Shown one piece after another: positions 1 through 10,927 of a DNA stretch of 64,000 bases. The notes below the pieces were generated by a model, which did not search any database, was not told the DNA's origin, and worked only from the letters and a program-made list of their open reading frames with translations. This stretch comes from Actinernus sp. WN-2022. Taxonomy: Eukaryota; Cnidaria; Anthozoa; Actiniaria; Actinernidae. Every line of letters begins with the position of its first letter. Position 1 is the stretch's first letter. Made by a program: the position numbers and the translations under genes. Location of the stretch: NCBI GenBank assembly GCA_030867875.1, contig JAOWCC010000019.1:83480861-83544860 (forward strand), in the 5' to 3' direction.

Positions 1-582
1 TGGATATGCGGTGAAAGGAGGTAGCCGGTGCAGGTCGAAAGGGGGTAGCCAAAACGGCTTGTGTGACAACCTGGTAGACCCGCATCACCGCTCGGACTTG
101 CCCCGGAAAGGCCTGCTCGGGCAATTTCCGGACTTGCAACGAATCACGCGCATTTTTAAAAGCGACCAGGTAGTGCACGTTGATGGGAATGGTGCACGCG
201 TATATGCCCGGTAGAAAAATGTTCTGCGTCAGGTACAGCACCGAAATTCTGTAATGGTACGAGCCTTTAATGAACAGATCTACGACCCGATCATACTTGG
301 AGCCTTCTTTCATCAAATCGTTCAGGATCAAAAGCCCGGTTGGCCGCGGAAGGGCGCGTACGGGTTCGCGGGGAGCCTGGCACAAATTTCACGCCCAATT
401 GCTTCTGCATGGAGGTGAAACGTGGTTGCCAGGCACTGCCATAGCAGTATACGATCGTGAGGAGCGGGGTATTGAAATGGGATTTCGCATGATGCAGCAG
501 TTTTTTGGTGAAGACCTTTTTTTCCCGATTGACTCTGTCCGGTGATCAAGATATTGCAGGGTGCTTGGAAGCGCACACCCAT
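1..582 (-). pseudogene. Polinton-type packaging ATPase fragment (A32-like), frameshifted, runs off the window
   Basis: Reading leftwards from an ATG at 582, the protein opens with a hydrophobic strand and a P-loop-like GQSQSGKK motif (about 525-545). The last Walker A position is K instead of S/T. A run of seven T on the plus strand (about 517-523) then breaks the frame. In the shifted frame, family features continue: a VYCYG segment, a Walker B-like LLILND where the usual D is N, and an ISVLYLTQN strand typical of viral FtsK/HerA-type packaging ATPases. The fragment continues to base 1 near the expected C-terminus. The order with the next two entries (capsid, protease, ATPase, all minus strand) matches a decayed Polinton of a different lineage from the one at 39-56 kb. 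It is surely non-functional here. Confidence 0.72.
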
Positions 583-699
583 CGCGTGTAACCCCTTCCC
601 AAGAATAACGACTTTTGTAGGGTTCCCTTGTTTTATTTATTTTTTATTGACAGGGTTTTCCCTCAAACTGGTTTCACACTGGTCCTGGAGGGCTCTGCC

Positions 700-1117
700 T
701 TGCAGCTTCCACCGCGCTATGCGACGCCGGTACTGGCGGTGTCAGGCTTGGATGTACCGGTTCCGGGCGGATGAAGTCTTCCACCGCTGGAGTTAGGGTT
801 TAGGCCACGGGCCACGGCCACGGCCACGGGCCCGGTGTTGGAGGTAATACAGGCAATAACTGCCGCACACTTTGGAATTGTTCCCTTGCAGCTGCACGTT
901 GTTTTCCACATGATGGACAGCACCCTGCCGCACGTACTCTTGCACCCCATAATAAGAGGCGGGAAAGCCATAACTGTCGAATAATTAATTCAGGCTTTGA
1001 CGCGGGAAATGAAAGGCCAACCAATTAATACCCGGGGCGCCTGTGTTGCCAGTGCTGACAATTAACGAGGCGGGTCTTGTCATTTGCCGGGGCATGGAGA
1101 ACACGTCCCGAAACGAG
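700..1117 (-). pseudogene. Adenovirus-type (C5) cysteine protease remnant of a Polinton
   Basis: The minus-strand translation from about 1090 to 800 shows the landmarks of the Polinton/adenoviral maturation protease: an INWLAFHFP strand where the family has HW plus hydrophobics, an FDSYG motif, and a C-terminal VCGSYCLYYL motif with the catalytic Cys. Two defects are visible: the position of the catalytic His is Asn, and a TAA stop (near 985-990) falls just before FDSYG. A GC-rich (ggccac)n-like stretch at 798-830 follows the Cys motif. In Polintons and adenoviruses this enzyme processes capsid and core proteins. It lies directly downstream of the capsid fragment at 1135-1381 and upstream of the ATPase fragment. 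Confidence 0.7.
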
Positions 1118-1134
1118 GAGCGCAGCCACCAATC

Positions 1135-1381
1135 TTAGCGCACCAACGTCGTCAATTGCGAAGTGTAGGTGATCATGTAACTTACAACTTTTTTCACTTC
1201 TCTGCAGCTGTTGATATCGAAAGCGGCATCAAACTCGCAGTTCACGTACACCGATAGGGTCTTGGACACGCCTGCTGTAAACTGAAGCCGGATCCCCACC
1301 TTCGCGTACTGTTGTTTGTTCATGTGTGAGGCGTTGCCTCTCCCATCCGGTGTGAAGTCAAAACACAGGATGGCGTACCCA
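1135..1381 (-). pseudogene. C-terminal fragment of Polinton hexon-like capsid protein
   Basis: The minus-strand reading frame from about 1381 to the stop at 1135 encodes a CFDFTPDG segment, then a beta-rich block (VGIRLQF, then KTLSVYVNCEFDAAFDI). This resembles the C-terminus of the Polinton/adintovirus capsid proteins often annotated as F54H12.2-like: FDLTPD, then a strand, then V-x-V-YAEF, then IDxxRxV. The upstream part is missing; sequence beyond about 1385 no longer reads as this protein. Together with the protease and ATPase fragments it forms a 1.4-kb relic with higher GC than the sequence that follows. Assignment is by pattern memory of the family, without an alignment. Confidence 0.6.
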
Positions 1382-2200
1382 GCAACTGGGACAAAGGCTT
1401 AGATGCTGAGCTACAGAAACTCAAAGAATAATAACAGGTTCTTAAGGTTTTCTTAAAGTGGCGGTAGGTTATACCCTTTGGCGATTGCTATATATCTTGT
1501 ATATCTTGGCTCAGTTGAAAATGTGCTATGCATGGAATTCTGAAGTGATTACTGCGGAAAACAAGTCCTTCGAAAGTGTGAGTTATACTTGAAAAGTCCT
1601 TGAAAAGTCCTTGAACAACACGTTCTGAAGTCTGTATGAACCATGATACATTAATTATTACAAGTCGATATACTTCTTTAAAGAGTTTCCCACATTAACT
1701 TTACCTGTCTTATGAGTGGATTTCCCCCGTTCCTGCACAGAGGAGTCTGGAGTCTATAATAAGAATAAAATGTGACCATTAACAAAATAGCTATTTCATA
1801 AATGTTGCCTACTTTTTGCTGCATTATTTGGCTGGATGGAAGGGGTGGAAGGGAGAAGATACCATTAACCAAACGAACCCGTATTCTCACTGGAAGCTCC
1901 GCATACAATAGCCATATATATACCTATTACATAACCCTAGCATGCGGAATTCGGTCCGTAGGGATGTGTTGCGTAACCAGTTGACACTTTCCTCTTACAT
2001 AGAGCCTTGCCTCGTTCCATAAGTGCTCTTTAGTCTTGTCAACTAGACACGCTAGTCCGCTGCCATGCCCACCCTCCTCCCCGCAGCAATGAACCTCTTT
2101 ACCTTCACTGGGAGCTACCCGCTCTCAACTGCCTCGGGCTGATTCCTCCCATAACTTAGTATCAACTTAGTGTCCCCAATTAGCTGCAAAGCTAAATACA
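1382..2200. other. Unassigned AT-rich spacer
   Basis: I see no convincing coding region, RNA gene or paired repeat here. The short open frames lack family motifs. Confidence 0.5.
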
Positions 2201-2236
2201 TTGACACTTAAATAAAGTTACTTACTTACTTACTTG
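2195..2236 (+). repeat. Retroposon 3' end with (TTAC)n tail
   Basis: A stretch ending in ttaaataaagt is followed by four to five copies of ttac. A polyadenylation-like AATAAA followed by a short simple-repeat tail is the usual 3' end of LINE-mobilised retroposons. The body upstream (about 2030-2195) is not recognised. Confidence 0.4.
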
Positions 2237-2792
2237 GCATTGTTTGTGGATGCTCTCGGTGAGAATATATTATAATTATTGGTTCTTGAGGGCTTCAAAA
2301 AGAATATAAAGTGCCCCTAACCCCACTTTTTTTATTAATATAAATTCTGACTTATAATAGTTAGTCAAAGAGTAATTCTGTGAAAAACATTTTTTTGAAT
2401 CCGTGATTGTCTACAACTTGTTGAAGTTTGCCAAAAATGGTGAAAAGCAACTACGCCCTTCACGACCGAGCCACACATGCAGTACACTAATAATTTATTA
2501 GAAGCATTGATCTACTACATCGTGCATTGTGTGTGACGTAAGATCCACAACAATAGAAACTACAACAAGTGCTGGTGAACAATGGATTTTGCTTGATCTT
2601 ACGTCACTCAAAATGCATGGTCGTGAAACAAAACGCATGGGACTTTAACAACGATCTAAAAATCAAGTTATACCGATTTAACTCTTTTCTTTTTCTTCGT
2701 CCTCAGTTTTCATCTAGACTTAGAAAATAAATCAAACTAAAATATGGTTTTAGGGGCACTTTAAAAAGAAGGCTCAAAGAAAAATAAAAGTA

Positions 2793-3867
2793 CAGTATTT
2801 TATCACGTACAAGCCACACTCCTAACTTCAGCCTAACCGCCTCACTGGTTAGCTCAGTTGGTAGAGTAATGTCACGAGTGCGGGAGGTCGGGGTTCGAAT
2901 CCCCGCCGCGTCCTTGGGCAGGGATGTTTATAAGTCGTTGGCCTTGTCTCCTACTTCTAATCAGTATTTGAAGGGGTGTGAAAGAACCTGTTGTACTACT
3001 CGAAAAAGAGCAGGGGATAGTCACTCGGTACAACAGCCTGGCCATTGTACTAACCACACAACCAACATTGTAAACTGCGTGGCAGCTATAAGCGCCGTAA
3101 GCAGTCCGAAAAAAAAACTGACGGGAAATGTCAGTAATATGTAAAGCGCCATGAGACTGTGGTGATATGGCGCTATAGAAATATGGCCATTATAAACAGA
3201 AGTGTGTTTTTCCCAAAAGGTTTAAGGAAAAACCTCGTGTATAAGCTGCACCACAAAATCCAGTAAGAGTAATCTTATATTCGAGTTCATAAATGCTAGT
3301 AATTGAAGCAAAACCTCTTCATATCGCAGCAACGAATTGGTTACAACTTTCCTTGTCCTTTCTTTTATATGTTTTAACCTGTTGTTGTTCCCCCATTAAC
3401 TAACAACATATTTCTGGCGAAACTTTATGAGAGTCTGAGTGACTGAGTCCATGGTCGGGAGAGGGGCCTGGGGCGAGTTTTCTAGAACGGAACTCAAAAG
3501 TTGAACTTGAACTCGATGAGAATGATACTTTATTTTAAAATTTGAAGGCTTCCAAGAACAATTATGGGATTTAACAACACCAGGAACCATTCGTGGAGTT
3601 AGCAGAGAAGATGACAAGCAAATGGACAGCTAGTTTCTTTGGAAAGCGAAGGAGAGGAGCTTGAGTAGAAATCTTGCTGACACTCGTGTTCTGTGAATAA
3701 TGTGCCATTTCTATTATTCATATGGCTTTGTTTACGGTCATTGCAAAAAAGTTTTCTGAAAACACTCACATATAAGCAGTACCCCCAAATTTGCCGCAAT
3801 ATATATTTCTTACTTTCAAAATCTTAAATCAAAAAATGGCGCGGCTTATACGTGATAAAATACGGTA
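2793..3867. mobile_element. Non-autonomous TIR element hosting a nested SINE
   Basis: The left end (acagtattttatcacgtac followed by aagcc) is matched in inverted orientation at the right end (ggcttatacgtgataaaata, then cggta), giving about 25-bp imperfect inverted termini about 1.07 kb apart. No transposase is seen. A tRNA-like SINE sits inside the left part (2843-3195). The same terminal sequence recurs at about 4361 and, inverted, near 10890-10905, so it is a family. Internal blocks of this copy also recur in the next one (3960-4060 resembles 5205-5305). Confidence 0.5.
2843..3195 (+). mobile_element. tRNA-derived SINE
   Basis: An A-box-like ggttagctcagttggtagag (2847-2866) and a B-box-like ggttcgaatcc (2891-2901) lie at tRNA spacing, so the head derives from a tRNA gene. 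The body continues to a hairpin-like tail (taaagcgccatgag ... tggcgctatagaaat) at about 3140-3182. A similar tail occurs in inverted orientation at 63228-63293. The head no longer folds as a good tRNA, so this is a SINE rather than a functional tRNA gene. Confidence 0.68.
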
Positions 3868-4360
3868 GAAGGTTCATACTCAGCTTCTAAATTGACAAAA
3901 CAGTACAGTAGCAGAACTCTAAGAATAGCCACTATTCTGCTGGCTGCAAGGTAAAAATTAAAAACATATATTTCATCCTCTGTCGACCGCTATGCTTTGC
4001 GTTACTCAAGCAAATTTCATGACATTCCAAGCTTGAAAGCGCAAAAGTGATTGCTTTGGAAAGAAATGAACCAGAGAAAAAAGCTTTTCATACAATCGGT
4101 CTCAAATCGCATCCGCCACGTAATTTAGCAATTTTCGCATAATCAGTAACAAAATACGCAATTTGAATGAAATAAAGCAGAAACTCTCCTAAGACCTACA
4201 CTATACTAGAATGTTCAGAATATCTAAACATATTTAAGCTTATTTACCTTCCAAAACACGCTAGCTACAATGCTACATGTAGCTTCAGTCTGCTCCAACA
4301 CAACGAGCGAATTAACAACCAGGCGTTCCTCGCAATTTTGCACTAGATGGATTGGCACTA

Positions 4361-4577
4361 CCGTATTTCCTCACGTATAAGCCTCACCCCTAACTTTGAC
4401 ATGACCACAGGAACCAGCTTTGCAAAAAAGTCTAAGGAAAAAAACGTACATATAAGCCGCACCCCAAACTCGGGAAGAATAATCTTTTGTTTGAGCTCGT
4501 ACTTAAATGCTCGTATTTGAAAACTTCTCCAGAAGAGATTGTTGTCATTCCAAGTCATGACAATTGCTATTGCAGCT
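4361..4577. mobile_element. Left end of a second copy of the TIR element
   Basis: It starts with taccgtatttcctcacgtat and an aagcc block like the left end at 2793, followed by shared internal sequence (ataagccgcacccc). The matching right terminus is not seen. The 18-bp minisatellite follows directly, and similarity to the 2793 copy resumes after it (about 5105-5305). Confidence 0.45.
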
Positions 4578-5034
4578 ACAAGTACGAATATGGTTAAAAG
4601 TACGAATATGGTTACAAGTACGAATATGGTTACAAGTACGAATATGGTTACAAGTACGAATATGGTTACAAGTACGAATATGGGTACAAGTACGAATATG
4701 GTTACAAGTACGAATATGGTTACAAGTACGAATATGGTTACAAGTACGAATATGGTTACAAGTACGAATATGGTTACAAGTACGAATATGGTTACAAGTA
4801 CGAATATGGTTACAAGTACGAATATGGTTACAAGTACGAATATGGTTACAAGTACGAATATGGTTACAAGTACGAATATGGTTACAAGTACGAATATGGT
4901 TACAAGTACGAATATGGTTACAAGTACGAATATGGTTACAAGTACGAATATGGTTACAAGTACGAATATGGTTACAAGTACGAATATGGTTACAAGTACG
5001 AATATGGTTACAAGTACGAATATGGTTACAACTT
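4578..5034. repeat. 18-bp minisatellite, about 25 units
   Basis: The unit is acgaatatggttacaagt, repeated head to tail with almost no divergence; the first units carry the variants ggttaaaag and gggtacaag. Because the unit is a multiple of three and has no stop in several frames, long open frames appear on both strands with six-residue repeats. These are an artefact of the array. Near-identity of units suggests recent expansion or homogenisation. Confidence 0.93.
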
Positions 5035-5527
5035 TCCTTGTCATTTTTTGTGTATATTTTAACCTTCTGTCTTTAAATCACTTCAGAATTCTTCTGCTTT
5101 TATTCCCCCATTAACTAACAACATATTTAGGGAACTTCATTCCTACAAAAGCAAGAGAAAGCAATATTTTCCGTCATAACTATACGCGCACGTGTTGCAA
5201 GTCTGTAAAAAATAAATTTAAAACATTTATTTCATCCTCTGTCGCCCGCTATGCTTTGCATTACTCAAGCAAACTTCATGACATTCCAAGCTTGAAAGCG
5301 TAAAACTATAGCAATATATCATTACATACAGCGGTTTTCCATTGAGTGTCGAAAGCAACAAGTGATTGCTTTGGTTTTGCGTTTGCTTAGCTTTTCTACT
5401 GGCTGTAAGAAATGTTTTCCAGTTATCAGGCAATCAAGTTCTAAACTAAAACCATGCAGACGCAATCAGGTTTTGTTTTAGCGACAGTATTGACGACTGC
5501 GATTACATTGCCTCGTGATTGGTTCAA

Positions 5528-5776
5528 GTAAAACCATTCGTGAATTACTTCAGTTCGTGATTGGCTCATTGTGTTTTTACTTAATTGCTCCTGTGATTGG
5601 CTATGTAATTACTTTGGTTTTGGTTTTACTACACTCAACTGAAAACCGCTCTAAAACCATTCGTGAATTACTTCAGTTCGTGATTGGTTCATTGTGTTTT
5701 CACTTGCTCCTACGATTGGCTATGTAATAATTACTTTTGTTTTGGTTTTACAACACTCAACTGAAAACCGCTCTAT
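5528..5776. repeat. Two tandem copies of a ~123-bp unit
   Basis: The block beginning aaaaccattcgtgaattact at 5530 repeats at 5653 with small differences and ends both times with ctcaactgaaaaccgctct. No coding capacity is implied. Confidence 0.85.
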
Positions 5777-5925
5777 TAATTAAATATTGTTTTAGTACTC
5801 CCAGAAGGTGTGTAACAATATCTATCCTCTCGCAAAACATAATGGTCGACAGAGAGGCTTTAACACTAATCAAACTTTGAATGACTAAGGACATTATTTG
5901 AATAACTTATTTTACATTCACATAC

Positions 5926-6410
5926 CTGTTGCTTTGGTGGATAGAATATAACGAATCCTTTGATGGGTCTACCAAAACAAAAACAACACTTGTCAAGCAA
6001 ACCCTTACTGTATTATGTTGTACTAGAGCCGATTTTGTAGAGTGGGCAAGTTACGACAATGCGGACTTACAGCATGGTTACTGTACGGCATGCAATAACA
6101 TTGTAATGGCTTTCCCATTGTTATTCTGATCCAATCAAATACAGAGCTGTGGTCCAGCACGGTTACGGTAAGGCTATGGACATGCTGTAGCTTTGTCCCA
6201 CTCATACATGTATTCTGCAACCCAACGAAGACTTTACACTGACTGACAGGGATTTGATGGTAAAAGAACAACTCACTCTTCATGATGCACTATATGTGGT
6301 AGGGATATCAGCTGGTCCACTGTTTTGTAAGGCAAATCTTCTCGAAACGTGTTCTTGTATGCAATTGGAAGTCTAGTACCAAAGATACCATTAGGCTTAT
6401 CCATCACCAT
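5926..6410 (-). CDS. Two-exon fragment of an unrecognised host-like gene
   Basis: Minus strand. Exon at 6277-6410 (134 bp) is preceded by an acceptor (tttgatttag) and followed by a consensus donor (gtgagt). A second exon at 5926-5968 (43 bp) has a pyrimidine-rich acceptor (ttgttttggtag) and donor gtatgt. The intron is 308 bp. The first exon ends in phase 2 and the second supplies one base, so the joined reading frame is open for 59 codons and contains residues such as FGTRLPIAYKNTF and then KGFVIFYPPKQQ. The agreement of two splice pairs and phase makes a real gene plausible. I do not recognise the family and see no further exons. Confidence 0.45.
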
Positions 6411-6412
6411 CT

Positions 6413-6835
6413 AAATCAAACAAAGAAATATATATATATAGTGCATGTGTTTTGTACTTGAACTGTTAGGCCTGAGTTAAGTTTCCTCTCAGCGCATGTG
6501 TACATCTGTCATGTTTTGGTCACATGTCAATTGTTCCTTCTGGCTAAGCTGCCTGGCCTGGTAACCACATAGTGAGTGAGTGAGTGAGTGACACAATTTC
6601 CCTAACCATCCCATTAACTCGTGTCTGCACTTCGCGCATCCAAGAGTTAAAAATAGGTACCCAATGGGTACACGATTCTACTGCATTGTGTCAGACAGTA
6701 CCGCTTGGAACGAGACACAGTATTGGCCAACCCAACAATACTAAGAACCCTAACCCAAAGAACGAGCGGTACAAATACAATAGATCTACAGTATAATGGT
6801 CCAATCAGAATACAAGTCTGGAAGTGCTACCTTTT
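6413..6835. other. Unassigned spacer
   Basis: Contains a short (gtga)n run at 6571-6590 and no other feature I can support. Confidence 0.4.
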
Positions 6836-7338
6836 ACAACAACATCCAATTTTCTCGCTTTCTGATTGGCTCTCCGCTATATGCAATTTAAGTACGGACA
6901 ATGACGTCACTCGGAAGCCGTGGTAGCGTTGCAAAGTGCTTTCACGTTCAAATGGCTGTTAACTTCGCTTCCAAAAACAAGAAAATAAGGATTTCACAAG
7001 TATTTCATTATTAGGAGAAGTTAAACGGTGAGTCAAACTTCTTTGTAGTGTGCCATTTGGCAAAATGCGAGTTTTCTCTCGAGTGGAGAAAGTTTCGGCG
7101 AATTTGTGAATTATTTTGAATTATAACAAAACTTTTCTGATCCAGAAAAAAAACAAGAAAGGATTTCACAAGCACTCCATCAATGACAGAGGTTAATCGG
7201 TGAACCAAATGCCATTTGTTAAAGAAAGCTTTCTCTCGGCGCCGGTAATTAGAAGTGTTTACGTTTTGACTTTCGATTCAATGGCCTTTTTCTACTCGAA
7301 AGCAGTTTATTACTCACTCATTTGAAGCTAAGTGCTTC
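6836..7338. repeat. Dispersed repeat, copy 1 (copy 2 at 27956-28493)
   Basis: Opens with acatccaattttctcgcttt, shares a tatgcaatttaagtacggac block and a ggagaagttaa(a/t)cggtgagtc block with 27956-28493, and ends near gaagctaagtgcttcgtcg. Both copies also contain two internal half-repeats (aggatttcacaag). Non-coding. Confidence 0.75.
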
Positions 7339-7960
7339 GTCGTTGTAAAAACAAATCGCATACATTTTCCCATTGTCCGTACTCGTATTGATCATAGAAA
7401 TGACGTCATAAAATGTTCACTGAACAACGAGCGCAGCGAAAAATGGAACATTGCATGCGATTTGTTAAGTATTACTCACTGCATCATGTCCATAAGTTGC
7501 TCGAAATTTCTGAAAAAGTTGCTTTTTTCCGTCATTTGGTCTAAAGTGAAAATATGCTAAAATTGCCATAAAAGAGTAAGATTTCTAAGCATTTTCATGC
7601 CATTTTACTAGCCTTTATTAAATCATTTTCAAAGCACTGAAAAAACCCAAAGTTTATTAATGTGTAAAGAGTTTTATCAAAGCTACTTTCAAAGGGTCAT
7701 CTTTTTCTGACTCACTGCCAGTGGAGCATGACAGATCGTCCGCCATTTTGAATATTCTTTAAAATAACCGCTGACCCGCCCAGATCGCGTTGACAACTAA
7801 CCACAGGAATACCAAACTGCTCCAACAGTAAGTCCTGTATGACCCTTTTATACAGGAAATTTCCAAAGTATCTAAATAAGCATTGTGGGACATGACAGTA
7901 AGACCAATTTAAACACTAGAAGCTGCTGCAATTTCTCAGTATGAGTAGAAATTCCTCAGA
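7339..7960. other. Unassigned AT-rich spacer
   Basis: No supported gene. Short gttgctcgaaa-like motifs begin to appear near 7497 and become a tandem run further on. Confidence 0.4.
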
Positions 7961-7963
7961 ATG

Positions 7964-8062
7964 CAAAAAGTTGCTCGAAGTGAAAAAAGTTGCTCGAAGT
8001 GGAAAAAGTTGCTCGAAGTGAAAAAAGTTGCTTGAAATGTGAAAAGTTGCCAAAAAGTTGCC
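7964..8062. repeat. Degenerate short tandem repeat (aaaagttgctcgaagtg)
   Basis: About five imperfect 17-19 bp units. Related gagcaacttt motifs occur on the other strand at about 26105-26200. Confidence 0.7.
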
Positions 8063-9440
8063 GAGCAACTTGTGGACAGCCCTAATTTATATTATCATGA
8101 ACATTTAAATTTACAACTTCATGCACTGTCAGTACATAAATCCAAACAGGTGATTGGCTAATGACAGTGCTTTGTTGGTTATCACAGCATGCTGGGCACA
8201 CACTCAGTTGGGATAATAAAAGGGTTAGAGACTTTGTTTATTATTCTCTGCACTCAACGCTCACCTCATGTGCTGATTTTTACGGAGAGAGGGAAATCGG
8301 AGAACCTGGAGAAAATCCCTCGAGGCATGGACTTTATTCACATATGACGCCACGTCTGTTGATCCCATGTATATAACCACTTTATTAATCTACATATTCA
8401 TAACTCTAAATATTCATGACCATGCATATATGCAGTACCTCACCACTTTAATCTTCCTGACCATTCTATAAATGATATCAATATATGTGGCATGCATATT
8501 CATTATTACTTTTCTATTATCTAATTAGTTTTCTATTATCGTTATTTCTGTCTTCCCAAAAATTCTTAAGTTGACATCTTAGTACTCCTTCCTTCTCCAT
8601 TTAGATTTTAACCAGAAAAAGCTGGAGGCTAACGTGGTAACCTCACGGTTTCCTTTCTGGCCTTTAGGCTCAAACTCTACTGATTTAACTTTAAATTTAT
8701 CTATCTTTTTCCACCTATATATGTGTTGTGTGAAATTGCATTGTAAATTATAAATTATAAGTTATTGAGCATTAAAGGATTGAGTTGCTGTGTGACATAA
8801 TGTCTAACTGGGAATCAGTAAATATATTCTGGTTACAAGATAATTCCCCGGCTGGCCCTGCGAGCAGAGGCTCTTTTCTCTTTTATCCTCTGCTTACAGT
8901 GTGTGATAACATATTAATGACCAGTTGAAAGCAAAATGTTGAAAGCAAAATTAGATTTATTCAAAACCAAAAGAAAAATATTTAACATAAGTTTTGGCCT
9001 AATAATTAGTAAAATTATATAAATATGATAATATTAACCTTATTGAATTGTCAATAATGTCTCAATCTAAGCAAGACTAATAGCAGCAGTAAATAGCCAA
9101 CAAGCTATAGGACATGAGTGAACTCCATATCTCTACCGCTCAAATTGCATAAATTTGCTTCAGTTCACGAAACTCAGAAGATCAACAGTAGTTTTGAAGC
9201 TGGATCTGATATGTCTAGGGTCAGCTACATATTACACAATGTACACATGCATTATTACTTTCTGCATAGCCTGTGAACAGCATGTAAAGCATTTATGTTA
9301 AAATATCATAAGCTTAGTTTACACTGCCTACATGTACATCGATCTCCAATGAGCGAACTCCTCGAAAAACGTTAACTATTTGGCACACTGTATATTCAAG
9401 TTCATATTTGGACACAGTTCGAAAGCTCTAGATCTGGAAA
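8063..9440. other. Long AT-rich region without recognised genes
   Basis: Read on both strands; no motif-bearing frame, RNA gene or paired repeat recognised. Confidence 0.4.
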
Positions 9441-9458
9441 GAAGTTCATAAATACAGT

Positions 9459-9704
9459 TCACCGCCGCACTCAAGAGTCATCGGTCTGATTGGCCTACAC
9501 CCTAAACATTATTTTCCTCACAGCTTCCGACGAGGAGGTGCTGTTCATTCCTTTCAAACAGGTGTATCCGATCATCTAATACAATTACACGGCGACTGGC
9601 GATCGGATTCGTTTCGCGCATACTTGGATCTACCCATCACGACACGGGTGAATGTCGCCGACATCATGGCCTCCGGGCTGCTCGCGCTCCCGCCCCTCAA
9701 CTAG
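9459..9704 (+). pseudogene. C-terminal fragment of a tyrosine recombinase (Crypton/DIRS type)
   Basis: The plus-strand frame ending at the TAG of 9702-9704 carries an HSFRRGG motif (9519-9539). This is the HxxR box of tyrosine recombinases, with the family-typical RRG. It is followed by GVSDHLIQLHGDW and FRAYLDL, which supplies the candidate nucleophilic Tyr. Order and spacing match the C-terminal catalytic part of mobile-element tyrosine recombinases. The upstream catalytic Arg region and N-terminal domain are absent. No flanking repeats were identified. Confidence 0.6.
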
Positions 9705-10683
9705 GATCAAGTTACACACAAAGATATCCATATACACTCATGTTTGGGAATTTTGTAACCCAATTTTTAGGGTGCACTTTGTTATACAATGTACTCAACA
9801 AATAGTTAATTATTAAACTTTAGCCCAAATGTGCCTTTTGTTATCATCAATTTTATATTATCTTCTAAATTGCAACAGATCAGTGATTGTATACAGAAAT
9901 TATTTAGAATTTTGAAACGTGTAAATGCAAAAAAAAACGTAACGTTTCTTTTCAAATTAGGCACTAGATGGCGTTTTCTGTTGTTCACTATCTCATCTCG
10001 TTGCAGAGGTATTCAGATTTTTCGAATATGCTTTTAAGTCATTCATCCCTTGAAATAATATCGCAACATCGTATTTCCAGCATGTCTAGATTTGATGCAA
10101 TATTTTTTCCACGTACAATGCTTCATATGGGACGAATTGGAACGATATTTGCAGGGTCTGGCACCAAAGATCTAAAGAGGGATGATGAAACCTTAGCGTT
10201 TACAGATGTGGATATAACAGAAAAACAAAAACGCCCTGCTTCCTCATTTCAAAAGGATTTTCAACTGAAATCTTAATTTCAATTTCAAAAAATTGAGCTC
10301 GTGTGCCACAGGTTGCACGACATTACAGCATCTTCGTTACCTGAAGCTAGTCTAGATGATATAAAGGAAAGTTTCAGATCATGTATACATCTCCAGAGTG
10401 TGCATTAGAAAATAAGTTATTGTCCTGTCTCAAAGCCAATTTCACGATAACATGGAAGTTTAATTTTCGGTTCAATTTGATTGCCCTAATTTGACAGTGA
10501 TGTTTGCACTCGTGTTGCTCCTTTGTTCGATCGGGCTTCGCGCCTAAATTCGCTGGCCTAAAATAATTCGCTGGGACAAACAAAGAGGGGGCCGCTACGC
10601 AGGCTAAATTCTGGAGCGATTTAAATACTGCAGTTTAAAATATGCACAAGAAATGACAAGGCAAGTTAGACCCATATTCAAAG
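9705..10683. other. Unassigned spacer
   Basis: Several modest open frames are present, but none shows a domain I can name. Confidence 0.35.
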
Positions 10684-10734
10684 TTGGGGAAAGTTGAGAT
10701 TCTGATGAAGAAGTTTCACTTCAACTTCGAGTAC

Positions 10735-10915
10735 GAGCATTTAAGAACTCGTACAAAATATTATTTTTGCGGCTTATACACAAGGTTTTTCCTTAAACGT
10801 TTTTGGCAAAAGAGGCTGTTGTTTATCAGGCTGAAGTTAGAGGTGCGGCTAATATTATGTGTGAAGTGCCACTTGATATATGTGATAAAACACGGTAATT
10901 ACCATTTTACCGAGA
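10735..10915. mobile_element. Partial inverted copy of the 2793-3867 TIR family
   Basis: Contains gcggcttatacacaaggttt, ttccttaaacgtttttggc and the terminal gataaaacacggtaa in the orientation opposite to the copy at 2793. Only one terminus is present. Confidence 0.45.
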
Positions 10916-10927
10916 TGCTTTATAATA

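Noticed and set aside
2872..2914. Functional tRNA gene
   Set aside because: A- and B-box-like motifs are present, but the acceptor stem and anticodon arm do not pair well and a SINE body and tail follow.
4358..5114. Three long open frames (170-228 codons) with six-residue repeats over the minisatellite
   Set aside because: They exist only because the 18-bp unit has no stop in these frames; no start context, domain or codon bias supports a gene.
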